Source: Candidatus Methanohalarchaeum thermophilum (GTDB taxonomy: Archaea > Halobacteriota > Methanonatronarchaeia > Methanonatronarchaeales > Methanonatronarchaeaceae). Taken from it: a DNA stretch of 64,000 nucleotides. Location of the stretch: positions 1 to 64,000 of the forward strand of contig MSDW01000002.1 of NCBI GenBank assembly GCA_001914405.1. The letters run 5' to 3'. Of this stretch, positions 8,782-18,007 are shown piece by piece (the stretch's first letter is position 1; every line of letters starts with the position of its first letter). Both the position numbers and the translations under genes were made by a program. Under the pieces are notes generated by a model. That model had not been told where the DNA came from and did not search any database. It saw nothing but the letters and a program-made list of their open reading frames with translations.

Positions 8782-9666
8782 ATGGTTAAACCAGTTTTAA
8801 AGTGGGCTGGAGGAAAGAGACAGCTCTTAGAAGAGATAATTAAGTTATTTCCAAATGGATACGAGAAAAAGAGACTACATGAGCCAATGGTAGGAGGAGG
8901 AGCTGTAACATTTGAAATAGAACCTAACAAGGGAACAATCAACGATGTAAACGGTCGATTAACGAGATTTTACGAGGTAATAAGAGACAAGCCGGAGGAA
9001 CTAATAGAAGAAAACAGATCCCACAGATACAACGAAGACTATTACTACTCTGCTAGGAAAGAATTCAATAAACCAATCCGCAACGAGGACTTAGACAAAG
9101 TTAGAGAAGCTAGCCTTTTGCTTTATTTAAATAGAACATGTTTCAACGGATTATATAGAGAAAATTCAAAAGGAGAATTTAATGTCCCATTTGGAGACTA
9201 CAATAACCCTGATTATGTAAAAGCAGAACAAATAAGAAACTGTAGCCAAGTACTAAAAAACCTCAAAATCGAGAACAATGACTTTGAATATATACTAGAT
9301 GAAGCTAAAAAAGGAGATCTAGTCTACTTTGACCCCCCATACCAGCCAGTTAGTGAAACAGCTAACTTTACCGAATACTCTAAAGAAGGATTCGAGCTTA
9401 AAGATCAAAAAAGACTCTTTAACACCTGTATTAAATTAGATAAAAAAGAAACATACTTCATATTAAGTAACTCATGGGCAAAACCCATTAGAAAACTATA
9501 CGAAAAACAAAAAAACTTCGAAGTCATCAAAGTTAAAGCAAACAGAGACATAAACAGCAAAGCTAAAAACAGAAAACCTGTCTCAGAGATCCTAGCCACA
9601 AACATACCTAAAGACTTAAGAATAGGTAAAAAACAAAAAGCACTCAAAAAATTCCTAAAAGACTAA
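8782..9666 (+). CDS. dam: Orphan DNA adenine methylase (D12/Dam class)
   Basis: This encodes 294 residues from the ATG at 8782, which follows a TGAGGA ribosome site; an in-frame TTG five codons earlier is less likely. It transfers a methyl group from S-adenosylmethionine to adenine N6 in DNA. The AdoMet motif KWAGGKRQ is at residues 7-14, LNRTCFNGLYREN lies in the middle, and the catalytic DPPY is at residues 184-187. The length is normal. No restriction endonuclease gene adjoins it. The IS5-like relic begins 19 bp after its stop, so it may belong to an accessory patch. Target sequence unknown; family relatives often methylate GATC. Confidence 0.9.
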   Translation: MVKPVLKWAGGKRQLLEEIIKLFPNGYEKKRLHEPMVGGGAVTFEIEPNKGTINDVNGRLTRFYEVIRDKPEELIEENRSHRYNEDYYYSARKEFNKPIRNEDLDKVREASLLLYLNRTCFNGLYRENSKGEFNVPFGDYNNPDYVKAEQIRNCSQVLKNLKIENNDFEYILDEAKKGDLVYFDPPYQPVSETANFTEYSKEGFELKDQKRLFNTCIKLDKKETYFILSNSWAKPIRKLYEKQKNFEVIKVKANRDINSKAKNRKPVSEILATNIPKDLRIGKKQKALKKFLKD

Positions 9667-9685
9667 AAAACAAAAAACATGGCCC

Positions 9686-10653
9686 TGTTACAACCCTTCT
9701 CGGAACCTTCTTAACTTTTCGGTAAAAAGCGAGGTTTGAGGATGGAATAGATGTAGCAGTTGTAGACTAGATTTGGGTGAGCTTCCAGAGGCAGAACTTT
9801 ACAGATTTGTTAAGGAGATTAAACGTTTAGTAGATAAGAAGGTTACAAGGTATTCTTCTAAGTATTCAAGGAATTAATATGGTTTAAAGCAGCAGCACTG
9901 TTCTTGTATGCCCAAAAATAAAAAGGGAGAACACCTATAAGGAATAGTTAATGAAGCTGTGGATATGGTACTTATTAGAAGTGAACTCAACCTAAACAAG
10001 ATCCCTCATCTCTTCAACACTCTGTAAGAGCATCCAACAAAGCTTTCTATGAGGCCCTGGAAAACCTCTTAAGGCTCTCCATCAAAAAACTGGATCTCAT
10101 CAGAGTTTATAGGCGTAGATGACTCCATGTTTGAGAGGATCCTGCGCATCAAGACACTACACAAAGAGAACAGGAATGAAGCTGAGTTCGGTAAAAGACC
10201 CCATTACTCATAGACGCGAGTGGAGCGATAATTGAACTCCACATAACCACAACAAAGGAAGATATAACACAAAAGACAGCTCCACAGATCGTTAAACACA
10301 ACTCCAAACCTATAGACGTCCTATTAGGTGACAAGAGATACGACAACCAAAAAATTAGGGAGCTATGCCTCAAGAGAGGACATAAAAACCAATAATCAAA
10401 TATAAAGAGTTCATTAGGAGAACATAAAAAACTTAACCGGGAGCTAAGAGGGTATGAAAGAGAAACATGAACGAAATCCTTAAATCCTCTTTGAAGAGAA
10501 TGTATCGGCTCCTATGTTTCTTCTAGAACTTGGTGGAAACAGTTCAGAGAAATAACGGTAAAATGCCTAGTGCAAAACATAGAAAAAACAATAAATTATC
10601 TCGCGACCCTCAACCCTTATTGATCCCAGGTAGTCTCAGAAAGGGTTGCAACA
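9686..10653 (+). mobile_element. Degenerate IS5-like insertion element
   Basis: Imperfect terminal inverted repeats bound it: TGTTACAACCCTT at 9686 and, on the other strand, TGTTGCAACCCTT ending at 10653. Between them the plus strand encodes broken transposase pieces: GVDDSMFERILRIK; then LLIDASGAIIELHI with VLLGDKRYDNQKIRELCLKRG; then GSYVSSRTWWKQFREITVKC. These follow the order of a DDE transposase of the IS5 group. Several stops and frame changes interrupt it, so it is inactive. I could not identify a convincing target duplication. Confidence 0.82.
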
Positions 10654-10781
10654 TAGCCAAAAACATTAATTAATTACTTAGAACAGTATTCTATATCAGG
10701 TATAGCTAAAGAAACTTGGATAACATCAAAATGGTAACAATAATTACATAGAAAATGTAAATCTATAATATTGTGGTATAT

Positions 10782-11036
10782 ATGACTGGGGAACATGAAG
10801 GAAGAGAAAACTTAACCTCTGAAACACTAGATTTAGAGAGAGCTAGAAAATCTATTATGGAAGAACTGGAAGCTGTGAACTGGTACCAAGAAAGAATTGA
10901 AAATGCAGATGATAAGGAGCTAATAGAGATATTAGAACACAATAGAGACGAAGAAAAAGAACATGCTGCCATGCTCATCGAATGGTTGAGAAAAAACGAT
11001 GAGGAACAGGACAGAGTCTTTGAAGAACACGACTAA
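10782..11036 (+). CDS. Encapsulated-ferritin-like (EncFtn) protein
   Basis: This encodes 84 residues from the ATG at 10782; a GTG three codons earlier is the alternative. It matches the short two-helix ferritins associated with encapsulin: LERARKSIMEELEAVNWYQERI, then ILEHNRDEEKEHAAMLIEWLRK. The Glu in EELEA and the Glu/His in EEKEHAAM are the diiron ligands of the ferroxidase centre formed between subunits. No cargo-loading peptide follows; the tail ends RVFEEHD. No encapsulin gene is nearby, so it may act alone or with a shell encoded elsewhere. The expected role is iron oxidation or protection. Confidence 0.85.
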   Translation: MTGEHEGRENLTSETLDLERARKSIMEELEAVNWYQERIENADDKELIEILEHNRDEEKEHAAMLIEWLRKNDEEQDRVFEEHD

Positions 11037-11746
11037 CATATCAGATCAAACTAAAAAAACCTTAAAATATTTCTTTCATATTTTCACCTTATCCTAGATT
11101 TATGTTACAAATATTTGGTCAATAACCAATCCCATTCTTTTAAAATAGATTTAAAAACCCACTTTCTTCCCAAAAAAACTCCCAGTTAACTCAATAAAAC
11201 CAAAAAAACATATCTTTTAAAAAACTCCATAATACAAGTTCTAATAACTCCTTACTCCCACCTATCGATACTAATGAAAGTTAGAGACATCTATTTCTTC
11301 CTAAATGATAGAAACTTCCAGCCATTCACACCCACTTTAATCCAAAGATTGAAAATAGTACCAATTGAAGTAACGAAAAATAGAAGAATCATCAGATCAT
11401 TATAGCCACTCTAAAACTGTCCATCCCTATCAATCCAACATATTTGCAGAAACCATGGTTCATTACTTTCAAAAACCCCATATATAATCAGAAATTGGAT
11501 AAATATCGCCAAACAACTGATAAGATGAAGTCCTATAAGATTGCCCTAAAATATCCCCCACCCATCACTAACAAGATACTCATCTCCCAAAAGTTCAATG
11601 CATCCCATCTAGATGCAGATACAAGATGGAAGAGTTCCTTGCCACAGACCCACCGATAACCCATTATCTTTCTAATAGTAGTTGAAATAATTTAAGCATT
11701 GATTGCCTCTTCTCTCAAAGAAAAGAATTATTAACAAATTACTAAT

Positions 11747-11792
11747 GTGACTTCCTCCCCTACCAAAACCAAAAATAGGAGAAAGAGGCTTC
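11747..11792 (+). repeat. Hairpin repeat, short form
   Basis: GTGACTTCC, then CCTACCAAAACC and a weakened second arm, then GAGGCTTCC. It is followed by degenerate coding text on the minus strand, so it looks like the right end of a transposon relic. Confidence 0.6.
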
Positions 11793-12003
11793 CAGAGTCC
11801 AGAGAGCTTCACACCCCTACCGCCGTCAAATCATCCCAGTCTAGGGGCAGGGTTATCCAAGAAGCTTTATTCGGGAAGGTTCCCTGGCTCAGCCAGCGAC
11901 CTTGATAACCAGAACCCCCAACCTGTCCACGGGCTATTGGTTCAGCCACAACCCCTGCCCACGAACCAAAACCTAAGACACGAAGCCATTTAACCCTTAT
12001 AGG

Positions 12004-12070
12004 TTAATTCATCCCTCCTACCAAAATCAAAGATCTTGGAAAGAGGCCTTCTCAACCACTAATATAAAAA
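12004..12070 (+). repeat. Hairpin repeat, long form
   Basis: TTAATTCATCC, then CCTACCAAAATCAAAGATC with TTGGAAAGAGG, then CTTCTCAACCACTAATAT and an A run. It is a near-consensus solo copy. Confidence 0.78.
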
Positions 12071-12300
12071 TGGTTTTTGGGCTTAGAGAAAAATCTAGGA
12101 ATATAAGGGATACAGATTAGTTTGATCCATTAGGAAAACTTTATTTTAAAAATAATACGCTGTTTTCTTTGAAACATGATTTCATTTCCTAACTTAACAA
12201 ATCAATCGACATAAAAAAGATTGCCTTGATGTTTTTTTGGGATTTCAAAGAATAGTTAAGGTATCACTTGTATATCAATTTTTGTCTCTAACATCACCTT

Positions 12301-12362
12301 GTGAACTACCCCTACCTAATCAGAGATCTAGGAAGAGGATTTCTCACCAAATAAATTAAAAG
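12301..12362 (+). repeat. Hairpin repeat, long form, at a gene 3' end
   Basis: GTGAACTACC, then CCTACCTAATCAGAGATC with TAGGAAGAGG, then TTTCTCACC and AAATAAATTAAA. It ends about 30 bp from the stop codon of the minus-strand gene at 12393. Confidence 0.78.
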
Positions 12363-12392
12363 GCCTGAATAGAATAAGGTTATTTCTTGGTT

Positions 12393-12845
12393 TTAGAGTA
12401 GGGATTGACTGGGAGAGAAAACTTCTAGTTCTACAAAAATTCCTTCATCTTTTCTTTCTACTTCCATGATTTTTAGGTTATCTTTTTCCTTAACTTTTCT
12501 TCTTAACTTGTTGAAGTCAATTAGATTATCTAGTTCTATGTAGAGGATCTCTGAGGTTCCAAAGCTAGGTGTTTCTTTTTTTAGAAACTCTTCTGTTTGT
12601 TTTATTAGGCTATTGTAGTTTGTGGACCGCTGCTTAGGATATAGACCCTCTTGATTCAAATATTTGATTACCTCTTTTCTAATTTCATTGGAACTAAGGT
12701 CTTCTCCGTTTTCAATCTGATTTTCTATCTCTATAGACATTTTACTGGCTTTTTGAGGCTTAACCCCTATTTTAACCAAGCTTTCAAATATCTTTTCGTT
12801 TAAAGTTTCATTCTCTTTATCCTTACTCTCCAATCTATCTGGCAT
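12393..12845 (-). CDS. Hypothetical protein with an ATP-cone-like N-terminal segment
   Basis: This encodes 150 residues, with an AGGTAAATT ribosome region before the ATG. Residues 18-68 (KIFESLVKIGVKPQKASKMS, then ENGEDLSSNEIRKEVIKYL) have the helical spacing of ATP-cone domains, which bind nucleotides in ribonucleotide reductases and NrdR. The canonical N-terminal strand of that domain is missing, so this is only a resemblance. The C-terminal half (residues 90-150) has alternating beta-like segments and no known motif. It stands alone between relic zones, with a hairpin repeat at its 3' end. Function unknown. Confidence 0.6.
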   Translation of the reverse strand: MPDRLESKDKENETLNEKIFESLVKIGVKPQKASKMSIEIENQIENGEDLSSNEIRKEVIKYLNQEGLYPKQRSTNYNSLIKQTEEFLKKETPSFGTSEILYIELDNLIDFNKLRRKVKEKDNLKIMEVERKDEGIFVELEVFSPSQSLL

Positions 12846-12926
12846 TCTAATTTACCTTAAGTTAATTCCTTACTTTAAATATTACATTCTATATTATATA
12901 AAATTAGAGATCACTAGAAATGTTAA

Positions 12927-13380
12927 GTGCCCCCCCACCTAAATCAGAGATTTAGGGAAGGGATTCCATGTGAGCCTTATCCGGAGTGGAGTTTGCTTTT
13001 CTATCAGGCTTCTCTCACTGCACCTAAATCAACACCTGGAACTATTTGTTTTAAAAGAAGAATTGAATCAGGACACAAAGAAGTATCATATACTAATCAA
13101 ATGGTTCTCTTAATTCTTCATTGGTTGATCCTACGTCAGCCACTAGGAATCCCCTGCTAGAGGTTTCGAGTTCCCCAAATACACCTTATTCGATGTAGAG
13201 TTTTGGGGGGTTTTAAATTAGCCATAATACCTCAAGGGACATGGAAATCGCTTTTTGATAGAGCAAACAATCCAACCAACTGCGAGCTACCCTAAATTGC
13301 TCTTAAAAACCATTTAAGTGCTAGAATTGATTCGTTCTGTGTGAGAGAAGTTCATGTATTCTCCGCCCTAAAGAACCGGG
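12927..13380 (+). repeat. Copy B of the ~0.45-kb repeat
   Basis: It begins with a short-form hairpin (CCACCTAAATCAGAGATTTAGGG), then GGAGTTTGCTTTT, then GCACCTAAATCAACACC with GGAACTATTTG (found inverted near 31.1 kb). It continues with CCTCAAGGGACATGGAAATCG and TTTTTGATA, AATCCAACCAACTGCGAGC, and TTTAAGTGCTAGAATTGATTC. The order matches copies A and C. Confidence 0.65.
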
Positions 13381-13698
13381 TCTATACTGGTCTATCACAG
13401 ACCTACAAAAGATAATTGGGAAAAAAAGAAAGATGTGAACTAAACCTCAGTAGAGTCGAGAGAGGTCCCCCAAGATTAATTATATACGTCCTGTATACCT
13501 GGGTAGGATGGCCTCAAGCGGTGTACGAGGACTGACAGTCGGCCCGTTCATGGGACCCGTTTACCAGTTACCCTCATCCTCCTAAAAGAGGGGAGGTAAA
13601 AGTTCTTGAGAGACGGTACAGACAGAGACCAATTACCCAAAAGGAGGTCTCTTCTAGGAATTACGCAAAGTATATCGCTCTCAAAACATAAAATTACC

Positions 13699-13737
13699 GG
13701 CATTCATCCCCACGGCAAAGCCATGGGATTCTCTGCC
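13699..13737 (-). repeat. Second-class hairpin (CCCCACGGC-type)
   Basis: GGCATTCATCCCCACGGC, an AAA loop, then GCCATGGGATTCTCTGCC. The same element appears on the other strand at 30778-30816. The form resembles the GC-rich right-end hairpins of haloarchaeal IS200/IS605 elements. Confidence 0.65.
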
Positions 13738-14050
13738 TTAAATACTATAGAAGATATCAAAAAATTGACTAAGATCTGGTTTTAGCTCCAATTAACCAAT
13801 ATATTTTTAATAAGAGGGGTTTCCTTGCTTAGAATAAGTAACTAAATCAATTAAATTGTCTTATAGTTAGATCTATCCAAAAATTGATTAATTAAAGTTT
13901 TAAGGGAGATAATCTTAAAAAATTGAGGTGTTAATACTGGTTTTTAGTTATTTAAGTGTAGTTTTAGGTTTTTTGTTTCAGAATTTTGTTTGGAAATCTT
14001 TTTTTTTTCTGTCTTTCTCTTTTTTGTTTTTTACGTGATTGCTTTTGTTT

Positions 14051-14935
14051 TTATGTGATTACTTCGCAGGTTTTTTCTTTTATTATCATTGTGTGTTCTT
14101 TTTGTGAGACTCTGCCATTTGATCTATCTTTGAGAGGGCTGTATGTGTTTAGTAGGTTTTTTTTCCTGAGTTGCTTGAGTGAGTAGTCGAGTCTTTTAAA
14201 GTCTGATAACCATCTTTTTGCGAATGGTAGTGTCTTGTAGTTTTGTTTTATGTGCTCCAATAGTTTTCTGGATCTTCTGTCTCTTACATTTGCTTTTTGT
14301 TTTGCTAAGCTGTAGATCTCTGGTGATCCTGATTCATTTACTCTCCCTGATCCAGCGCTTGCAAATGGTTCTATTGCGATTACTTGGCCCTTATCTAGTT
14401 TTGCTTTTGTAGGGGATGATATGTTGGGTATTGTTGGGTCTACATGGGTTTTCCATCTATTTAGTCCGTGTCCGGTTAGGTTTGCTACTGGTTTATAACC
14501 GTGTTCGTGTATTTCTTTTTCGATTGTTTCGCTTATTTTTTTGACACTAATTCCTGCTCCTTGTTCTTTAACCAATTTTATGGCTTTTTCTAGAGCTGAT
14601 TTTGTTGCTTTTATTAGATCTTGGTCTTTTTCTGTTCCTACTGTGAATGCTGAATCTGCTATGTATCCATCTATATGGACGCCTATGTCAATTGTTACTA
14701 ATGCGTCTTCGGGAATATCGTTTTCGTCATCTTGTTTTGGAGTGTAATGTGCTGCTATTTCGTTCAATGATATGTTGCAGGGAAAAGCTGGTTTGCCGCC
14801 TTTTTCGCGTATTCTGTTCTCTACATATTCGGCTAGTTGAAATAAATTTTTACCTGGTTCGATCTCTTCTCTTGTGTCTTTTTTTACTTCTCTTAGTATT
14901 TTTCCAGCTTTCCTGTATTTATCGTAGTTAACCAT
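14051..14935 (-). CDS. map: Methionine aminopeptidase, type II
   Basis: This encodes 294 residues, the usual archaeal length. It removes the initiator methionine from nascent proteins. The metal ligands are visible: Asp in TIDIGVH, Asp in YIADSAFTVG, His in LTGHGLN, Glu in IAIEPFAS and the final Glu in CEVIT at the extreme C-terminus. The type II insert between the His and Glu motifs is present. Its ATG lies one base after the S6e stop, so it is the last gene of the IF5B-S6e-map run. Codon use is like its neighbours. Confidence 0.95.
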   Translation of the reverse strand: MVNYDKYRKAGKILREVKKDTREEIEPGKNLFQLAEYVENRIREKGGKPAFPCNISLNEIAAHYTPKQDDENDIPEDALVTIDIGVHIDGYIADSAFTVGTEKDQDLIKATKSALEKAIKLVKEQGAGISVKKISETIEKEIHEHGYKPVANLTGHGLNRWKTHVDPTIPNISSPTKAKLDKGQVIAIEPFASAGSGRVNESGSPEIYSLAKQKANVRDRRSRKLLEHIKQNYKTLPFAKRWLSDFKRLDYSLKQLRKKNLLNTYSPLKDRSNGRVSQKEHTMIIKEKTCEVIT

Positions 14936-14936
14936 T

Positions 14937-15317
14937 TTACTCTTCCATTATTTCGTTAAAGTCTTTGTTTCCTACTTCTTTTACGCTTAAGTTTATCTGT
15001 GTTATTTTTTCACTTATTTCGCTTCCTCTTACTGTTTTTCTTTCCTTTAAACCATCTCTAGTAGGATTAAACCCTGTTCCTCCTTTCATTAGTACTTTTT
15101 CTTTCTGTGGCCCTGACATCCTTTTAGTCATGGGGAAGCCATCTTGGTCCGTACCTCCTTTTATCTCAAAGAGGTATCCTTGAAACCCTATTTTATCTCC
15201 TTCAAGCGTGTCACCTATTCTCTTTCCAACTAGTGAATTCGCTTCTTTTCCGGTAACTTCTAGTTGCTTAGCGTTCCCGTCATTTGGATTTGATATTACC
15301 AATTTAAATTCTGCCAT
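14937..15317 (-). CDS. rps6e: 30S ribosomal protein S6e
   Basis: This encodes 126 residues. The protein starts AEFKLVISNPNDGNAKQLEV and has GKRIGDTLEGDKIGFQGY and GGTDQDGFPMTKRMSG, diagnostic of archaeal and eukaryotic S6. It is a small-subunit protein of the ribosome body and lacks the eukaryotic phosphorylated tail, as in other archaea. It sits 13 bp after IF5B and one base before map, consistent with one operon. Confidence 0.97.
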   Translation of the reverse strand: MAEFKLVISNPNDGNAKQLEVTGKEANSLVGKRIGDTLEGDKIGFQGYLFEIKGGTDQDGFPMTKRMSGPQKEKVLMKGGTGFNPTRDGLKERKTVRGSEISEKITQINLSVKEVGNKDFNEIMEE

Positions 15318-15330
15318 AATTTATTCCTCC

Positions 15331-17100
15331 TTATATCGCCCAATACTTGTTTTCTTTTCTTTTTATATCTATTATTTCTTGAAAAACTATTTCTTCTTTT
15401 TCGGTTAAGGAATCTTTTAGTTCAGTTTTTAGTACTTCTGCGTGTTTTTCCGGGATATCCACATATAGTTCTTCTCCTTCTTCAATTTGTCTCCCAACTG
15501 TCGGTCCTCTTATGGAAACCGCTACCTCGTCTCCCGGATTCGCCTCTTCTACATTTTCTCCTTGATCTTGTATTTCTTTAACCTGGCCAATCCTTTCTCC
15601 GGCTTGGTTCATCAAGGGATAACCGGATTTGATCGTGGAAAGGACTCTAACTCCAACAATAGCTGGATCATTTCTTCTGAAGACATGATCAATTAGTATC
15701 TTTATTTTTCCTGGTCTTATTATATTCTCCAAACGCTTTTCTTTTTGAAGTTTTTTCCTTCTGTCAATCCACTCTTGGTAATCTTCTATTAACCTGTATA
15801 TTACATCATCGTTAAATATCTGTATTCCTTCTTTTTCAGCTTTTTTCCTTGCTTCAGGTAATATATCTACATCAAAAGCCAGTATCGCCCGCTCAAGTGG
15901 CTCTTGGATAGTATTTGCTTCTATTATATCTCTTCTTGAAACGCTTCCTATATCTGCTCTTCTTATACTAATATCAGAATCCTCTAGATCCTTTATCACA
16001 GCTTCAAGTGAACCTATAGTGTCTGCTTTGACTATTATACCTGATTCCTCGGTCCTAATAACTACATCCTCTACCTGTGACTTCATTTCTTCCTTAAGGG
16101 AATCAGTATCCCTATCCCCTATAACTCTTATTGGAAAACCCGCTCTAACCGATCCAAGGTCTGGTGCCGCTACCTTTATTCCAGCTGCTGCTCTGACCTC
16201 ATCGACTTTTGAAAACTCGCTTCCACTTTCTCTAATCTCTTCCATAGGATTCGGCTTTAACAATGCTCTTATCTTAGTCTCTACAGGTTCATCAGCTCTT
16301 CCAATTAATACACTGTCCCCAGTTTTCATTAAGCCATCATAAAGTATTACATCAAGCGTTTTTCCCAGGCCTTTTTCTTCTTTTACTTCTAAAACCGTGC
16401 CTTCTCCTGGTCCTTCTTCTTCGAATTCTAATTCCGTTTCTAGGTATCTCTGAGCCAATCCTATTAAAACCATCAGCAGGTCAGGGATTCCTTCTCCCGT
16501 CTTAGCGCTAACGGGAACTACTCCAACATTGTCCTTAAAGTTCTTTAATCTATCATATCTATCTGAATTAAATCCCTTATCATGGAGTTTTCCCACAATC
16601 TCATAGATCCTGTTATCCAGATCTTCTTTAACTCTTTTTTCCTGGTTTTTGTAGGATAATCTAAAGGGAACATCCTTTTTATTTGTTTTCCAACCAGGTA
16701 TCTTATCTATTTTATTTGCAGCTACTATAAATGGAGTTTGAAAGTCTTGAAGTATGTCTATAGCCTCATGGGTCTGAGGCTGGAATCCATCGGTTACATC
16801 TACTAATAAAACAGCTATATCAGCAAGGGATCCTCCTCTAGATCTCAGTGAAGTGAAGGCGTGATGGCCTGGTGTATCGATAAAGAGTAGCCCCGGTACC
16901 TTGAACTTGTCTTTTTTAACTAAATCTCCACTTACCTTTGAAATAATATCTAATGGAACTTCAGTAGCTCCTATATGTTGTGTAATAGCTCCTGCCTCTC
17001 TTTCTGCTACAGCTGAGCCCCTAATCTTATCCAAAGTCGTGGTTTTCCCGTGATCTACATGTCCTAACAGACATACTATGGGAGTTCTGATTCCTGACAT
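15331..17100 (-). CDS. infB: Translation initiation factor aIF5B (IF-2 homologue)
   Basis: This encodes 589 residues, normal for archaea, which lack the long bacterial N-terminal region. The G-domain shows GHVDHGKTT (G1), DTPGHHAF (G3) and NKID (G4), followed by the beta-barrel II domain, the GSLEAVIKDL segment of domain III and the C-terminal domain IV ending in QEIIDIKRK. It is a GTPase that promotes subunit joining. A GAAGG ribosome site precedes the ATG. No intein is present. tRNA-Pro lies 22 bp upstream and S6e follows closely. Confidence 0.97.
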   Translation of the reverse strand: MSGIRTPIVCLLGHVDHGKTTTLDKIRGSAVAEREAGAITQHIGATEVPLDIISKVSGDLVKKDKFKVPGLLFIDTPGHHAFTSLRSRGGSLADIAVLLVDVTDGFQPQTHEAIDILQDFQTPFIVAANKIDKIPGWKTNKKDVPFRLSYKNQEKRVKEDLDNRIYEIVGKLHDKGFNSDRYDRLKNFKDNVGVVPVSAKTGEGIPDLLMVLIGLAQRYLETELEFEEEGPGEGTVLEVKEEKGLGKTLDVILYDGLMKTGDSVLIGRADEPVETKIRALLKPNPMEEIRESGSEFSKVDEVRAAAGIKVAAPDLGSVRAGFPIRVIGDRDTDSLKEEMKSQVEDVVIRTEESGIIVKADTIGSLEAVIKDLEDSDISIRRADIGSVSRRDIIEANTIQEPLERAILAFDVDILPEARKKAEKEGIQIFNDDVIYRLIEDYQEWIDRRKKLQKEKRLENIIRPGKIKILIDHVFRRNDPAIVGVRVLSTIKSGYPLMNQAGERIGQVKEIQDQGENVEEANPGDEVAVSIRGPTVGRQIEEGEELYVDIPEKHAEVLKTELKDSLTEKEEIVFQEIIDIKRKENKYWAI

Positions 17101-17122
17101 CTTCCTTCTCTCTTATTTGAGG

Positions 17123-17194
17123 TGGGGCCGCTGAGACTCGAACTCAGGTCCGGCAGCCCCGAACCGCCGAGGATACCGACTACCCCACGGCCCC
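17123..17194 (-). tRNA. tRNA-Pro (CGG)
   Basis: The minus strand folds with acceptor stem GGGGCCG/CGGCCCC and discriminator A. The anticodon stem GGCGG/CTGCC contains one G-U pair, loop TTCGGGG gives anticodon CGG, and the T-loop is TTCGAGT. There is no intron. It lies between rpoN and infB in the same direction, so it is probably cut from their transcript. A T-rich run sits just upstream. Confidence 0.92.
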
Positions 17195-17318
17195 TTTTTT
17201 TACGTCCAAATCCCTTACTATATTCTGATACAACAATAGAATTAATTTTTTCCTAAAATCAATGATCTTGTAATTTTATGAATAGAGTAAAAGGAAAAAA
17301 GAATACCCTTTTCTTCTT

Positions 17319-17513
17319 TCAGTGGTAAGGTGCTATATCTTCTATTAGATCCTCATGAGACATGAAAATCCGTCTACAACAGTATCTATCTAAACCGAGG
17401 TCATCTAGAACTTTTTCGGGATCTTCGTTTCCTTCTTTAGCTCTTTCCTTAAATTCCTCCCACCTGTGTGCGATTACTTTTCCACAGGTTATGCATCTCA
17501 CTGGTATTATCAT
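17319..17513 (-). CDS. rpoN: RNA polymerase subunit N (Rpb10 homologue)
   Basis: This encodes 64 residues. The zinc site is complete: [12 protein letters not shown] near the N-terminus and [16 protein letters not shown] near the C-terminus, the atypical CX2C...CC motif of Rpb10. It sits on the RNA polymerase assembly platform. An AGGTGA ribosome site overlaps the end of S9, six bases upstream. The S9-RpoN order is the conserved euryarchaeal arrangement. Confidence 0.97.
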   Translation of the reverse strand: MIIPVRCITCGKVIAHRWEEFKERAKEGNEDPEKVLDDLGLDRYCCRRIFMSHEDLIEDIAPYH

Positions 17514-17519
17514 CTATCT

Positions 17520-17921
17520 TCACCTGTAGGATTTCTGTCTCCTTGCTCTTGCTCCTCTTCCACCTGCTTTCTTTCTCTCTTTCTGTCTTGGATCATTTAT
17601 AAGGAAACTTCTATCTCTTTCGAGGTATTTTTGTTTTAGTTCGTCGCTTTCCGTGAATTCTACTAATCCTCTAGCGATTGCTGTTTTGATTGCATCTGCT
17701 TGGCTCATTTTTCCTCCTCCTTCTGCTTTTACCTCTATATCTATGTTATCAGCTGAATCGCTAGCGATCATTATAGGTTCTTTAACTTTTAATCTTCTTT
17801 CTTCTGGTTCTATCGTTTCTAAGGGTTTCCCATTGATTTTGACTCGCCCACTACCTTCCTTTAATGTTGCTCTCGCTACAGATGTTTTTCTTTTTCCGCT
17901 GGTTTGGACAATTTTTTTCAT
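17520..17921 (-). CDS. rps9: 30S ribosomal protein S9 (uS9)
   Basis: This encodes 133 residues. TSGKRKTSVARAT at the start and the terminal GGRGARARRQKSYR are the signature; the basic C-terminal tail reaches toward the P-site tRNA. AEGGGKMSQADAIKTAIARG is the central conserved helix. Normal length, directly upstream of rpoN and downstream of L13. Confidence 0.97.
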   Translation of the reverse strand: MKKIVQTSGKRKTSVARATLKEGSGRVKINGKPLETIEPEERRLKVKEPIMIASDSADNIDIEVKAEGGGKMSQADAIKTAIARGLVEFTESDELKQKYLERDRSFLINDPRQKERKKAGGRGARARRQKSYR

Positions 17922-18007
17922 ATTAATAACCCTAAGTTTTGTTAAAGAAATTAATTGTGATATAATGGTTTATGTATTTATCTTCAAAAACTTTTTGTAA
18001 TGATCTA

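Larger units (their letters stand above)
11037..12392. other. Long non-coding zone with TnpB-type relics
   Basis: There is no intact gene in about 1.35 kb. Hairpin units lie at 11747-11792, 12004-12070 and 12301-12362. Minus-strand text at about 11800-11990 reads as a broken peptide such as QVGGSGYQGRWLSQGTFPNK, which I take to be the degenerate tail of a transposon protein because a hairpin end follows it. Around 11300-11340 a CCATTCACACCCAC block recurs near 30340. Confidence 0.55.
12846..14050. other. Long non-coding zone with ~0.45-kb repeat and relics
   Basis: There is no intact gene in about 1.2 kb. It contains a hairpin unit and repeat copy B (12927-13380), and a minus-strand degenerate peptide around 13480-13570 reading TGPMNGPTVSPRTPLEAIL, typical of a decayed transposon protein tail. 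A second-class hairpin lies at 13699-13737. The last ~250 bp, T-rich on the plus strand, adjoin the 3' end of map. Confidence 0.55.

Noticed and set aside
12927-13160. A 77-codon plus-strand open frame
   Set aside because: It runs through repeat copy B and a hairpin unit; the same blocks in other copies are interrupted, and no motif is seen.
13440-13760. A structured non-coding RNA such as RNase P or 7S RNA
   Set aside because: The conserved core sequences of those RNAs were not found; the region reads better as transposon debris with a hairpin end.
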